Translations under genes and position numbers: made by a program
Part shown: in pieces, positions 15,962 through 25,075 of the stretch
How positions within the stretch are numbered: position 1 is the first letter of the stretch
Layout: every line of letters begins with the position of its first letter
Notes under the pieces: model-generated
Databases searched by the model: none
What the model was told of the DNA's origin: nothing
What the model saw: only the letters and a program-made list of their open reading frames with translations
Assembly (NCBI RefSeq): GCF_008329945.1
Contig: NZ_CP035807.1
Coordinates: 868,001-932,000, forward strand
DNA length: 64,000 nucleotides
Direction of reading: 5' to 3'
Source of the DNA: Thiospirochaeta perfilievii
GTDB lineage: Bacteria; Spirochaetota; Spirochaetia; DSM-2461

Positions 15962-17014
15962 TTATAATACTATACCTGCCTCTTCAAATGTAGAGATATC
16001 CTTTAAGGATTTAACAGCAGCATCTATTATCGAGATCCCTAAAGCAGCCCCTGTCCCCTCTCCTAATCTTAAACCAAGGTCTAATATAGGTGTAGTTTTA
16101 AAAAAATCAAAAACATGTTTATACCCTGTCTCTGCAGACTTATGGGATAAAAATAGATAGTCAGAAATTAATGGATTGTATGAGGTAGCTAATACCCCAG
16201 CGGCAGTTGATATAAAACCATCAATTACAACAGGGATTTTTTTAGCAGCACAACAGATTATTGCACCAACCATTCCCCCGATCTCAAATCCACCAATTTT
16301 TGATAATACATCAAACATATCATCCTTATTAGGGTTATTTACCTCTAATGCTCTTTTAACAATATTAACTTTTTTATCTAATACAGCACTATCGATACCT
16401 GCCCCAGGCCCTGTTATCTCTATAGGATCAAGACCTGTATATAGGGAGAATATAGCTGAAGACGGAGTTGTATTTCCTATCCCCATCTCACCTATACCAA
16501 CAATATCCAATCCATTATCAATCTCTTCTAACACTGTCTCAATTCCACCAATTACAGATTTAATGGCTTCATCTCTACTCATTGCTGGACCTTTGGATAT
16601 ATTTTTTGCCCCACTAGCGACAAACTTATTTTTTACCCCTGTTTTGCTCTTATAAGGCGTAGCAACTCCCATATCAATAACAACAACTCTAGCCCCAGCA
16701 TGTTTAGCCAAAACATTTACTGCTCCTCCGCCACGAACAAAATTATCAACCTGCATTGCAGTTACTTCCATTGGGGCACTGGCAATACCCTCTTCAAATA
16801 CAACATGATGATCACCTGCAAAGGTTAAGATGGCCTTATTATCCATATGGGGGAATACTTCCCCTTTAATACCTGCTACATTTATAGATAACTCTTCTAG
16901 TCTACCTAAACTTCCTGGTGGTTTAGTTAGTCTGTTTTGTCTAACCCTTGCACCCTCCATGGCTTTTAAATCCAAGGGCTTAATTAAACTATTTATATCT
17001 TCTATAAGTGACAT
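15962..17014 (-). CDS. cobT: Nicotinate-nucleotide-dimethylbenzimidazole phosphoribosyltransferase
   Basis: The 350-residue enzyme makes alpha-ribazole-5'-phosphate for the lower axial ligand of cobalamin. Family motifs are clear: RLTKPPGSLGRLEEL, FAGDHHVVFEEGIAS, the glycine-rich RGGGAVN, and GIGEMGIGNTTPSSA in the substrate site. Length matches CobT. It lies between cobU and cobS in a four-gene operon; no corrinoid-ring genes are in the window, which fits salvage of cobinamide, though this cannot be proven from one window. Confidence 0.95.
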   Translation of the reverse strand: MSLIEDINSLIKPLDLKAMEGARVRQNRLTKPPGSLGRLEELSINVAGIKGEVFPHMDNKAILTFAGDHHVVFEEGIASAPMEVTAMQVDNFVRGGGAVNVLAKHAGARVVVIDMGVATPYKSKTGVKNKFVASGAKNISKGPAMSRDEAIKSVIGGIETVLEEIDNGLDIVGIGEMGIGNTTPSSAIFSLYTGLDPIEITGPGAGIDSAVLDKKVNIVKRALEVNNPNKDDMFDVLSKIGGFEIGGMVGAIICCAAKKIPVVIDGFISTAAGVLATSYNPLISDYLFLSHKSAETGYKHVFDFFKTTPILDLGLRLGEGTGAALGISIIDAAVKSLKDISTFEEAGIVL

Positions 17015-17022
17015 TATCTCTC

Positions 17023-17565
17023 CTACTTTAATTTTAAGGGCAGACCAGCATTTAACATGTATACGTTTTCACAAGCTTCTGCTAACTTCTGGTGGCTCAT
17101 CCCCGCAATATCCTGGAACATTCTAGCCCATTTATGCTCAGAAACTAAACCATTTTCAACCTGGTTAGATATGATTATAAGGGAAATATCTTTATTTATG
17201 ACAGAACTAATAATATTATCAAGTTCCTTAAAAACAGCTTTTTTTGCTTCTTCTTTAGGACACTCCTCACCTAATCTAAAAATTATATTGGTCATTAATA
17301 GTGTAAGACAATCAAGTATGACAACACAGTTATCTAACCTTTCTAATTCGGCGCTAGGATTATGTGGCTCTTCAACTGTAATCCAATCCCTGCTTCTAGA
17401 CTCCCTATGTCTATTTATTCGGTCTTCCATCTCATGGTCAATTAAAAGCGCTGTTGCTAAATAATAAACAGGTAGACTTAACTCCTTAGAGATAGTATGT
17501 GCCCTTTTCTCTGCAAAACTTGTTTTCCCTGTTTTTGTCCCACCTAAAACTAATGTAATACCCAT
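17023..17565 (-). CDS. cobU: Adenosylcobinamide kinase / guanylyltransferase
   Basis: The 180-residue bifunctional enzyme phosphorylates adenosylcobinamide and transfers GMP to it. The P-loop LVLGGTKTGKTSFAE is at the N-terminus, INRHRESR holds the guanylylated-His region, and SNQVENGLVSEHKWAR matches the conserved NEVGxGIVP segment with some divergence. First gene of the cobUTSC operon. No cobalamin riboswitch is visible: only about 70 bases separate it from clpB. Confidence 0.92.
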   Translation of the reverse strand: MGITLVLGGTKTGKTSFAEKRAHTISKELSLPVYYLATALLIDHEMEDRINRHRESRSRDWITVEEPHNPSAELERLDNCVVILDCLTLLMTNIIFRLGEECPKEEAKKAVFKELDNIISSVINKDISLIIISNQVENGLVSEHKWARMFQDIAGMSHQKLAEACENVYMLNAGLPLKLK

Positions 17566-17575
17566 ATAACCCTCT

Positions 17576-17608
17576 AAAAATATTCTATAAATATAATAAA
17601 ATATTTTT
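17576..17608 (-). terminator. Weak AT-rich hairpin between clpB and cobU
   Basis: AAAAATATT (17576-17584) and AATATTTTT (17600-17608) form a 9-bp all-AT stem. It is in the right place to end the clpB transcript before the cob operon, but its stability would be low. Confidence 0.3.
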
Positions 17609-17632
17609 ACTATTTGTTATATAGGTATTTTC

Positions 17633-20179
17633 TTAATCAAAAACAATTGAGTTATCTTCTATTTTGGTTATTATTACACTACCCTCAGAATATCTATCTT
17701 TTAATAACTCCTTAGATAGAGGATTTATTAGATATTTTTGTATAGCCCTTTTAATAGGTCTTGCTCCTAATACCGGATCATACCCCCTTTCTAAAAGAAA
17801 CTTTTTAACATCATCCTCCACTTTAATTTGTAGTTTTTTATCATCTAATAAAACCTTTAATTTGTTTAACTCAATTTCAACAATTTTATAAAGTAAATTT
17901 GAGTCAAGTCTATTAAATGTAATAATTTCATCTACCCTATTAAGGAACTCAGGTTTAAAACTACTACTTAATAACTCCTCTACTCTAGTTTCAATCTCTT
18001 GGCTACTTAACTTCTCATCTAGAATATAGGAGCTACCTATATTACTTGTCATAATAATTATTGAGTTTGTAAAATCCACAATTCGTCCCTGGCCATCTGT
18101 TAATCTTCCATCATCAAAGACCTGGAGCATTGTATTAAAAACATCTGGGTGTGCCTTCTCTATCTCATCAAATAGAATAACAGAGTAGGGCCTTCGTCTA
18201 ACAGCTTCGGTTAACTGGCCTCCCTGATCATAACCAACATATCCTGGAGGGGCCCCGATTAGTCTGCTAACAGAGTGTTTCTCCATATACTCACTCATAT
18301 CGATCCTGGTTAGGGATTTTTCATCGTTAAAAAGAAACTCAGCTAAGGCCTTAGATAACTCTGTTTTACCAACCCCTGTAGGTCCTAAAAATAGAAATGT
18401 ACCTAAAGGTTTTTTACTATCAGAGAGCCCTGATTTGTTCCGTCTTATTGCATCTGATATTTTTTCTAAGGCGTGGTTTTGACCAACTACCCTCTTCTCT
18501 AAATGCTCTTCTAGAGTTAAATACTTATCCGCTTCTCCCTTTAAAAGTTTAGAGATTGGAATACCTGTCCATATAGATATAACATCTGCAATATCCTCCT
18601 CCCTTACTTCCTCTTTTAATAGGGTTGTTTCCCTAACTTCATGTGATCTTTTTTCTAATAGATCCTTAATTCTAGGAATCTCTCCATGGCGAAGTTTTGC
18701 AGCCATCTCTAAATCCCCATCCCTTTCACACTTAGCCTCTTTAATTGTTAAACTCTCTAACTCTTTTTTTAGGTTCTGAATCTCTTCTATCTCTTTTTTC
18801 TCACTTAGCCATTTCGCTTTTAACTCATTTTTCTCCAAGCTTAATGAATTAATACTCTCTTCAATTTTCTCTAATTTATCCTTAGCAGACTTCTCCTTAA
18901 GTAGAGATCTTTTCTCTATCTCCAGGGTTAGGATATCCCGTTCTAATTTATCTAGAATTTCAGGTTGACTCTCTAGCTCTATTTTAAGTCTACTTGCAGC
19001 CTCATCTACTAAGTCGATAGCCTTATCCGGTAAAAACCTTGATGTAATATACCTATTTGATAACACTGCAGCTTGGATTAATGCTTCATCATTAATTCTT
19101 ACTCCGTGATGGATCTCATACTTATCCTTAATTCCTCTTAAAATAGTTATTGTATCTTCAACCGATGGCTCCCCTGTATAGACCTGCTGAAAACGTCTCT
19201 CAAAGGCACTATCTTTCTCGATATATTTTCTATACTCATCTAATGTGGTAGCCCCAATTGTTCTTAGTTCCCCCCTAGCTAAGGCGGGTTTTAACATATT
19301 TGAGGCATCATTAGATCCCTCGGCTGCTCCTGCCCCCATTAGAGTATGTAACTCATCTATAAAAAGAATTATCTCCCCATTTGACTCTGAGATCTCCTTA
19401 ATAACACCCTTCAATCTCTCTTCAAACTCACCTCTAAATTTAGCACCTGCTAATAAAGAACTAATATCTAGGGCTAATATTTTTTTATCAAGTAACGAGT
19501 CTGGAACATCCTTATTTACAATTCTAAGGGCCAACCCCTCGGCAATAGCGGTTTTACCCACCCCTGGATCTCCAATTAATACCGGGTTATTTTTTGTTCT
19601 TCTAGATAAGACCTGTATAACTCTTCTTATCTCCTTATCCCTTCCAATAACCGGGTCTAGTTTCCCCTTTGTCGCAAGATTTGTAAGATCCCTGGTATAT
19701 TTTTTTAATATTTGGTATTTATCCTCAGGATTAGCTGATGTAACCCTACTACTTCCCCTTATCTCCTTTAGAGATGAGAGTATTAATTTTTTTGTGATCC
19801 CTTTTGTCAATAATATTTCTGATGCCCTGCATTTTATATCCATAAGGGCTAATAGAATATGCTCACCACTTAGATACTCATCCGAGAACATCTCAGCCTC
19901 TTTTTCAGCTTTTTTAAGTAGTTTAGCAGATGTTCCAGAAAGTGTTGAAGCTGTAGTATCCCCATAGGACTTTGCTAGTGTATTTATGTAGGATTCAAGA
20001 TCATCCTCTATATTTGAACTATTACCAACAATTAACTTAATTATTGAAAAGACAATAGACTCTCTATCCTGTAGGTATGCTAAAAGAATATGGGATGGTT
20101 CTATTGCAGGGTTGTTTCCACTCTCTGCAAGTTTAACTGAGTTCTCTAAAATTTCCCGTGTTTTAATTGTTAAATCCAT
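17633..20179 (-). CDS. clpB: ATP-dependent disaggregase ClpB
   Basis: About 848 residues with a Clp N-terminal repeat domain, AAA-1 (Walker A GDPGVGKTAIAEGLA, Walker B LFIDELH), a coiled-coil M domain (~residues 400-510), AAA-2 (GPTGVGKTELSKALA) and the C-terminal D2-small domain. The M domain separates it from ClpA/ClpC, and no IGF/L ClpP-binding loop is evident. It rescues aggregated proteins with DnaK. ATG 20179 is preferred over 20206 because AGGAGAAATTAT precedes it. I found no CIRCE element upstream. Confidence 0.96.
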   Translation of the reverse strand: MDLTIKTREILENSVKLAESGNNPAIEPSHILLAYLQDRESIVFSIIKLIVGNSSNIEDDLESYINTLAKSYGDTTASTLSGTSAKLLKKAEKEAEMFSDEYLSGEHILLALMDIKCRASEILLTKGITKKLILSSLKEIRGSSRVTSANPEDKYQILKKYTRDLTNLATKGKLDPVIGRDKEIRRVIQVLSRRTKNNPVLIGDPGVGKTAIAEGLALRIVNKDVPDSLLDKKILALDISSLLAGAKFRGEFEERLKGVIKEISESNGEIILFIDELHTLMGAGAAEGSNDASNMLKPALARGELRTIGATTLDEYRKYIEKDSAFERRFQQVYTGEPSVEDTITILRGIKDKYEIHHGVRINDEALIQAAVLSNRYITSRFLPDKAIDLVDEAASRLKIELESQPEILDKLERDILTLEIEKRSLLKEKSAKDKLEKIEESINSLSLEKNELKAKWLSEKKEIEEIQNLKKELESLTIKEAKCERDGDLEMAAKLRHGEIPRIKDLLEKRSHEVRETTLLKEEVREEDIADVISIWTGIPISKLLKGEADKYLTLEEHLEKRVVGQNHALEKISDAIRRNKSGLSDSKKPLGTFLFLGPTGVGKTELSKALAEFLFNDEKSLTRIDMSEYMEKHSVSRLIGAPPGYVGYDQGGQLTEAVRRRPYSVILFDEIEKAHPDVFNTMLQVFDDGRLTDGQGRIVDFTNSIIIMTSNIGSSYILDEKLSSQEIETRVEELLSSSFKPEFLNRVDEIITFNRLDSNLLYKIVEIELNKLKVLLDDKKLQIKVEDDVKKFLLERGYDPVLGARPIKRAIQKYLINPLSKELLKDRYSEGSVIITKIEDNSIVFD

Positions 20180-20301
20180 ATAATTTCTCCTATCATGTAT
20201 ACTCAAGCAAATTTTATGCCAAGCCCTCTATAGGAAATATAATACTCTTATAGGTCGAATACCAATATATGGGTCAATATAATATAATATTTAAATATAA
20301 A

Positions 20302-20336
20302 TTACCCAACTGTGTATTATTTACACAATTAGGTAA
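20302..20336 (-). terminator. Hairpin downstream of the Omp85-like gene
   Basis: A 14-bp stem that is fully paired on the minus-strand RNA if two G-U wobbles are allowed (arms at 20302-20315 and 20323-20336), followed on that strand by TTTATATTT. The plus-strand version has two mismatches, so this most likely serves the minus-strand gene ending at 20367. The rest of 20207-20366 is AT-rich and holds the clpB promoter region. Confidence 0.55.
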
Positions 20337-20366
20337 CTAAACCTTAATTTCTGGGTCAAAAAAACA

Positions 20367-21602
20367 TCAACCACCACCTGTTCCACCAACAGAAACTGCT
20401 ACTTTAAACAGACCTCTCTCTAAATCCCATGTAAAGTCTGCACCTAGCGCAGGTATAGCAACTTTATCAACATAAAACCTAAATCCAACTCCTGGACCGT
20501 GCCAAAACTCATTAACTCCTTCTAGGGAGGTAAAAATACCCGCTTCATAGTAGACAGGAAGGGTAAAACTACCCCAAGAAGGAGAGTAGATAACAGGTTC
20601 AAAGGAGACTAGAGAGTCTGCATACTTCTCTATAGCCACTTGTCCAGATGGTAGGACACGACTTCCCTCAACACCACCTATAAAGATTGGCTTATAATCT
20701 ATACTACCTTGCCATCCACTATTAATACCAGTTTTTAATAGGTAGTTATCATTAAATAGAAATGTTCTATTAATTTTTAGAAGTAAACTAGGGTTATATA
20801 AATAGTTTTTAGAACTTGATACTTTATACTCTAAGTTAATATCCCACCCATCAGTAAAGAAATTAGAAAAGTAGAGATCCTTATAAGATAGAGTTAATGA
20901 GTTATTAAAAAAGAGCTCATCTACACCACTATTACCTAGGTAACCTGTAGGATCTAAGGCTTTAAACCCCTCGATACCTGTGGATAATAGAACTCCAAAA
21001 TTCCACTTTAAATCCCTTCCTAGGGAAATTGATAAAGCTAATCTCTCCTCATTATATGAGGATAAAACATCTTTTCCAGAAATATCTAGATGATCTATAC
21101 CCCCTCTATTGAAGCTTGTAGATAGCCCAAATGAGTAGTTAGAATCTAAAAAATTAGGATTAACCCAAGCGGAAAACCCCGATATTTTTTCACTATTTAC
21201 AAAAAGTCCAGATACTAAAGTCTGGTTTAATCCAAGTAGGTTAGACTCTATAAAAACTCCACCAGCTAACCAACTATCAGAACTTACAAAACCAACAGGT
21301 ATAGGTATTAACGTCCAACGCTCCATTAGTTCAATATTTAGTTGAATAGTAGTATCTGTAATATTTACTATATTAACACCAATGTTTTTCTGAAAAATTC
21401 CTGCGGATAGGAGATCCTGCTCTATTTGGGAATCTATACTCTCATCAACAACTGAACCCTTATTTACTCCAATAATATTTAAAACCGTAGAGTATTTAGT
21501 TCTTGTTAACCCACTTATATTAATCTGATCAACCACATACTCCTTAGAGAATAAAAGTAGGGTTAAAGATGTATAAACTATTAAAAATATCTTTTTTTTC
21601 AT
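20367..21602 (-). CDS. Omp85/BamA-like outer-membrane protein with single POTRA
   Basis: A 411-residue protein with an N-terminal signal peptide (MKKKIFLIVYTSLTLLLFS). Residues ~22-95 form one POTRA-like domain (VVDQINISGLTRTKYSTVLNIIG), and the rest alternates polar and aromatic residues as in a beta-barrel. It resembles short Omp85/TamA/ShlB-like proteins rather than full BamA with five POTRAs. The sequence ends in glycine-rich SVGGTGGG, which is unusual for a barrel normally closing on an aromatic residue. It stands alone, divergent from ilvA. The exact client is unknown. Confidence 0.75.
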   Translation of the reverse strand: MKKKIFLIVYTSLTLLLFSKEYVVDQINISGLTRTKYSTVLNIIGVNKGSVVDESIDSQIEQDLLSAGIFQKNIGVNIVNITDTTIQLNIELMERWTLIPIPVGFVSSDSWLAGGVFIESNLLGLNQTLVSGLFVNSEKISGFSAWVNPNFLDSNYSFGLSTSFNRGGIDHLDISGKDVLSSYNEERLALSISLGRDLKWNFGVLLSTGIEGFKALDPTGYLGNSGVDELFFNNSLTLSYKDLYFSNFFTDGWDINLEYKVSSSKNYLYNPSLLLKINRTFLFNDNYLLKTGINSGWQGSIDYKPIFIGGVEGSRVLPSGQVAIEKYADSLVSFEPVIYSPSWGSFTLPVYYEAGIFTSLEGVNEFWHGPGVGFRFYVDKVAIPALGADFTWDLERGLFKVAVSVGGTGGG

Positions 21603-21692
21603 ATTCTGTATAATATCAGATATAAATAACTTATAGAATAGTATTGATTACTAATAGAAGCTTATGGATAATAAAAAATTATAGAGGTTAAA

Positions 21693-23210
21693 ATGAGTGA
21701 CATTTATATAAAAAAAATACTTAGTGCAAAAGTTTATGATGTTGCAATAGAGACACCAATAGACGAAGCTATTTTTCTTAGTAAAAGAATAAAAAATAGG
21801 GTTTTTATTAAAAGAGAAGATCTTCAGCCTGTTTTCTCATTTAAACTCCGGGGTGCCTATAACAAGATGTATCAATTAACAGATAAAGAGAAACTACTTG
21901 GTATTGTTGCTGCATCCGCTGGTAACCACGCCCAAGGAGTTGCCCTTGCAGCAAAAAAACTTGGTATTAAAGCAACTATTGTTATGCCAGTAACCACACC
22001 TAAAATTAAGGTTATATCAGTTAGGGAGCACGGTGCAGAAGTTATACTTTTTGGAGATAATTTTAATGAAGCCCTAGAGTACGCTAAGAAGTTAGAGTCA
22101 AAAAATAGTCTAATATTTATTCATCCCTATGATGATCCAGAAGTTATAGCTGGACAGGGTACAATTGGTATGGAGATATCAAGGCAGTTTCCCAATACAA
22201 TCGATTATATTTTTATTCCAGTGGGAGGTGGAGGCCTAGCCGCTGGAGTTGGAACATACCTTAAATATTTACGTCCTGATATAAGGGTTATTGCTGTTGA
22301 GTCTGATGAATCCGCCTGTTTGAAAGCAGCTTTAGAGTCAGATAGTAGAGTAATTTTAGACAGAGTTGGAATATTTGCCGATGGTGTTGCTGTAAAACAG
22401 ATAGGGGAGAATACATTTGATCTATGTAAGAGTTGTATTGATGAAGTTATTACAGTAAATACAGATGAGATCTGCGCTGCTATTAAGGATTTATTTGAAG
22501 ATACAAGGTCTATAGCAGAACCTGCAGGTGCCCTCTCCCTTGCAGGACTTAAAAAGTACTGCGAGGAGAATAACATAGAGGATAAAACTGTTATGGCAAT
22601 TGAGAGTGGAGCAAATGTAAACTTTGATAAACTAAGATTTATCTCCGAAGTATCAGAATTTGGGGAGAGAAGGGAGTTCCTACTCTCTGTTACAATCCCT
22701 GAAGAGAGGGGAAGTTTTAGAAAGTTCTGTATTGAGTTAGGGGAGCATAGCATAACAGAGTTTAACTATAGAACTAGTAATAAAAAACAGGCAACAATTC
22801 TAGTAGGTGTTAGAGTTAAACATAAAAAGGGAGAGCTTGAGAAACTAATTAGTCACTTAGAAAAGTGTAACTATACCGTTTCCGATTTAACAGATAGCGA
22901 TAGCGCAAAAAGACATGTTAGACACATGGTTGGTGGACACAGACTAAATGAGCAAATAAATGAAGCTGTATTTTCTATTGACTTCCCGGAGAAGCCTGGA
23001 GCTTTAACAAATCTACTTAACAAACTAGAGGATAGCTGGAATATCTCCATGTTCCACTATAGAAACGAAGGAAGTGTAGTAGGTAGAGGTTTAATTGGAT
23101 TCCAATACAAAAATGAAAATAAGGAAGATCTTCTAGAGACTTTAGATAGGGTTGGATATAACTATTTAAATATGGAAAATGATAAGGCATATAACCTATT
23201 TTTAGGTTAA
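21693..23210 (+). CDS. ilvA: Threonine ammonia-lyase, biosynthetic
   Basis: The 505-residue PLP enzyme deaminates threonine to 2-oxobutanoate for isoleucine synthesis. The PLP lysine is in FSFKLRGAYNKM, SAGNHAQG binds the cofactor phosphate side, and PVGGGGLAAG is the glycine loop. The C-terminal ~170 residues contain two ACT-like regulatory domains (from about VTIPEERGSFRKFC and FSIDFPEKPGALTNLL), the form that is feedback-controlled by isoleucine. No other ilv gene is in the window. Confidence 0.95.
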   Translation: MSDIYIKKILSAKVYDVAIETPIDEAIFLSKRIKNRVFIKREDLQPVFSFKLRGAYNKMYQLTDKEKLLGIVAASAGNHAQGVALAAKKLGIKATIVMPVTTPKIKVISVREHGAEVILFGDNFNEALEYAKKLESKNSLIFIHPYDDPEVIAGQGTIGMEISRQFPNTIDYIFIPVGGGGLAAGVGTYLKYLRPDIRVIAVESDESACLKAALESDSRVILDRVGIFADGVAVKQIGENTFDLCKSCIDEVITVNTDEICAAIKDLFEDTRSIAEPAGALSLAGLKKYCEENNIEDKTVMAIESGANVNFDKLRFISEVSEFGERREFLLSVTIPEERGSFRKFCIELGEHSITEFNYRTSNKKQATILVGVRVKHKKGELEKLISHLEKCNYTVSDLTDSDSAKRHVRHMVGGHRLNEQINEAVFSIDFPEKPGALTNLLNKLEDSWNISMFHYRNEGSVVGRGLIGFQYKNENKEDLLETLDRVGYNYLNMENDKAYNLFLG

Positions 23211-23215
23211 CAATT

Positions 23216-23256
23216 AAGCCCCCCCTGTAAAGCTGGGGGGATAATTTTTATTTAAT
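23216..23256 (+). terminator. Rho-independent terminator after ilvA
   Basis: A six- to seven-base C run (23219-23225) pairs with GGGGGG (23235-23240), closed further by AGC/GCT, and is followed by ATAATTTTTATTT. The tail overlaps the stop codon of the convergent GH13 gene. Confidence 0.85.
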
Positions 23257-24909
23257 AAAAATCAGGGACTGCCAAGGTTTTAAAACCATATTGTGACTAT
23301 AGGTTAGACTTTTGGATTTTCCTAGAAAACCGTAGTTATCCAGTTGTGTATTATTATTAAAGGAGTTCCATAACTCCTTAGGAATATTAAACTGGGTCTC
23401 ACTATCTGATCTATTTAATAGAACTAACAGTTCCTGATTTTTATAAGTTCTCTTATAGGCTATTAACTCTTCCTTATCTTCTAATACAAAGTGACAATCC
23501 CCATAAACAAAAACATCAAACTCTTTTCTTAGCCTTATTAAGTTTTTGTAATAGGATAAAATACTGTTTTCCATATTTAGCTGATCTTCAATATTTAATT
23601 CCTTATAGTTAGGGTTAACATCTAGCCAGGGTTTTGTGTCTGAAAATCCAGAAAAACTCTCACTACTCCACTGTACAGGAGTTCTTGAGTTATCCCGACT
23701 TTTTTTAGCAAAATAATCTAGAATATAATCATCACTTCTACCCTCTTTTTGAAGAATCTTAATACCATTTTTAGTCTCTATATCATTAAATTGATCAAAG
23801 GATTCAAATAACATATTTGTCATCCCTATCTCCTCCCCCTGATATATGTATGGTGTGCCAGGAAGGGTAAAGTTCATTGTTCCTAACAGTGTTGCAGACT
23901 GGGCTAGATACTCCCTATCATTTCCAAAAACAGAGACCTGTCTAGGATTATCATGATTACTTAAATAGTTACTGTTCCAACCTCCATTATTAATAACAGG
24001 CAGCCAATTTTTTAAAACTCTTTTTATCTCGCTATTATTTTTTGTACTTAAAGAAACCAGTTCAAAGTGGAATACCATATTTAGCTCTTCTCTATCCAAC
24101 CCTACATATTTAATCGCCTCATCTGGGGTGACTTCTACATTTTCACCTACAGTTAAACACTCATATTTAGAGAAAACCTCCCTATTCATCTCGGCTATAA
24201 TATCGTGGATACCTTCATTATTAGCGTAGTAGTCAGGGGCAAATATCAATCCTTCAATATCCCTCTCTCCTTTAGGATTAGAGTAGAGATCTGGTTTAGA
24301 GTAGAGATTACAAACATCCATTCTAAATCCACCTATACCCTTATCTAACCACCAACGCATCATTTTATATATCTCTTGACGAAGCTCCATATTCTCCCAG
24401 TTTAAATCTGGTTGTTTTTTAGAGAAAAGATGTAGATAATATTGATCTGTATCCCTATTAAACTCCCATACAGAGCCACTAAAAAAGGACCTCCAATCAT
24501 TTGGTCTTTTATTATCCTTAGACCATATATAATAATCATGATACTTACTATTTTTATCTTTTTTAGCTTCTTTAAACCATTCATGCTCATCGGAGGTATG
24601 GTTAACAACTAAGTCCATAAGAATTTTTATACCAAACTCCTTAGAAACAGCTATTAACTCCTCCATATCTTCCATGGAACCAAATGTAGGATCGATATTG
24701 TAATAATCTGAAATATCATAACCATTATCATCATTAGGAGAAGCGTATACTGGGGATAACCAAATAACATTAATACCTAGATCTGATAAATACGGAATTT
24801 TTGATATTATCCCCCTAATATCCCCAATACCATCACTATTTGAGTCCTTAAAACTTCTAGGATATACCTGATATACAATAGAATCTTTCCAATTATAACT
24901 ACTTGTCAT
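23248..24909 (-). CDS. GH13 alpha-glucosidase (oligo-1,6-glucosidase type)
   Basis: A 553-residue cytoplasmic glycoside hydrolase with no signal peptide. The four GH13 regions are visible: DLVVNHTS, GFRMDV (Asp nucleophile), VGENVE (acid/base Glu) and LSNHDNPR (transition-state Asp). The N-terminal YQVYPRSFKDSNSDGIGDIRGI is typical of oligo-1,6-glucosidase, sucrose-isomerase and trehalose-6-phosphate hydrolase enzymes (GH13 subfamilies 17/29/31), and the exact sugar cannot be chosen. It is divergent from a LacI regulator with a perfect operator 20 bases before its start. Confidence 0.92.
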   Translation of the reverse strand: MTSSYNWKDSIVYQVYPRSFKDSNSDGIGDIRGIISKIPYLSDLGINVIWLSPVYASPNDDNGYDISDYYNIDPTFGSMEDMEELIAVSKEFGIKILMDLVVNHTSDEHEWFKEAKKDKNSKYHDYYIWSKDNKRPNDWRSFFSGSVWEFNRDTDQYYLHLFSKKQPDLNWENMELRQEIYKMMRWWLDKGIGGFRMDVCNLYSKPDLYSNPKGERDIEGLIFAPDYYANNEGIHDIIAEMNREVFSKYECLTVGENVEVTPDEAIKYVGLDREELNMVFHFELVSLSTKNNSEIKRVLKNWLPVINNGGWNSNYLSNHDNPRQVSVFGNDREYLAQSATLLGTMNFTLPGTPYIYQGEEIGMTNMLFESFDQFNDIETKNGIKILQKEGRSDDYILDYFAKKSRDNSRTPVQWSSESFSGFSDTKPWLDVNPNYKELNIEDQLNMENSILSYYKNLIRLRKEFDVFVYGDCHFVLEDKEELIAYKRTYKNQELLVLLNRSDSETQFNIPKELWNSFNNNTQLDNYGFLGKSKSLTYSHNMVLKPWQSLIFIK

Positions 24910-24929
24910 ACTTCCTCCTAATAAATTAC

Positions 24930-24941
24930 GTAAACGTTTAC
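24930..24941. promoter_or_regulatory. LacI-family operator upstream of the GH13 gene
   Basis: GTAAACGTTTAC is a perfect 12-bp palindrome with the central CG of LacI/PurR/CcpA-type operators. It lies between the divergent glucosidase and LacI-type genes, close to the glucosidase start. Confidence 0.75.
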
Positions 24942-25053
24942 TTAAAGTTAACTTGATTTATAAAATATGTCAAATATTTATACAAAAAATATTGAATAAA
25001 TCTATATTTAATTATGAAAAATTGACTAATTAGGAGTTTTATCCTAAAATTAC

Positions 25054-25065
25054 GTAAACGATTTC
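25054..25065. promoter_or_regulatory. Second LacI-family operator, upstream of the regulator gene
   Basis: GTAAACGATTTC matches the upstream site at 9 of 12 positions, starts with the same TTACGTAAACG context, and lies 10 bases before the lacI-type ATG. This suggests autoregulation, and two sites 124 bp apart could support looping. Confidence 0.65.
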
Positions 25066-25075
25066 TAGAGGATTA

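Noticed and set aside
17566-17632. Cobalamin riboswitch before cobU
   Set aside because: Only 67 bases separate cobU from clpB and I see no B12-box-like sequence.
19245-19967. 240-residue plus-strand frame inside clpB
   Set aside because: Shadow of clpB on the opposite strand; low-complexity Ser/Leu/Ile composition and no ribosome-binding site.
20180-20366. CIRCE or other heat-shock operator before clpB
   Set aside because: No TTAGCACTC-N9-GAGTGCTAA or close variant is visible in the intergenic region.
24402-24608. 68-residue minus-strand frame inside the GH13 gene
   Set aside because: Out-of-frame shadow of a well-conserved glycosidase region.
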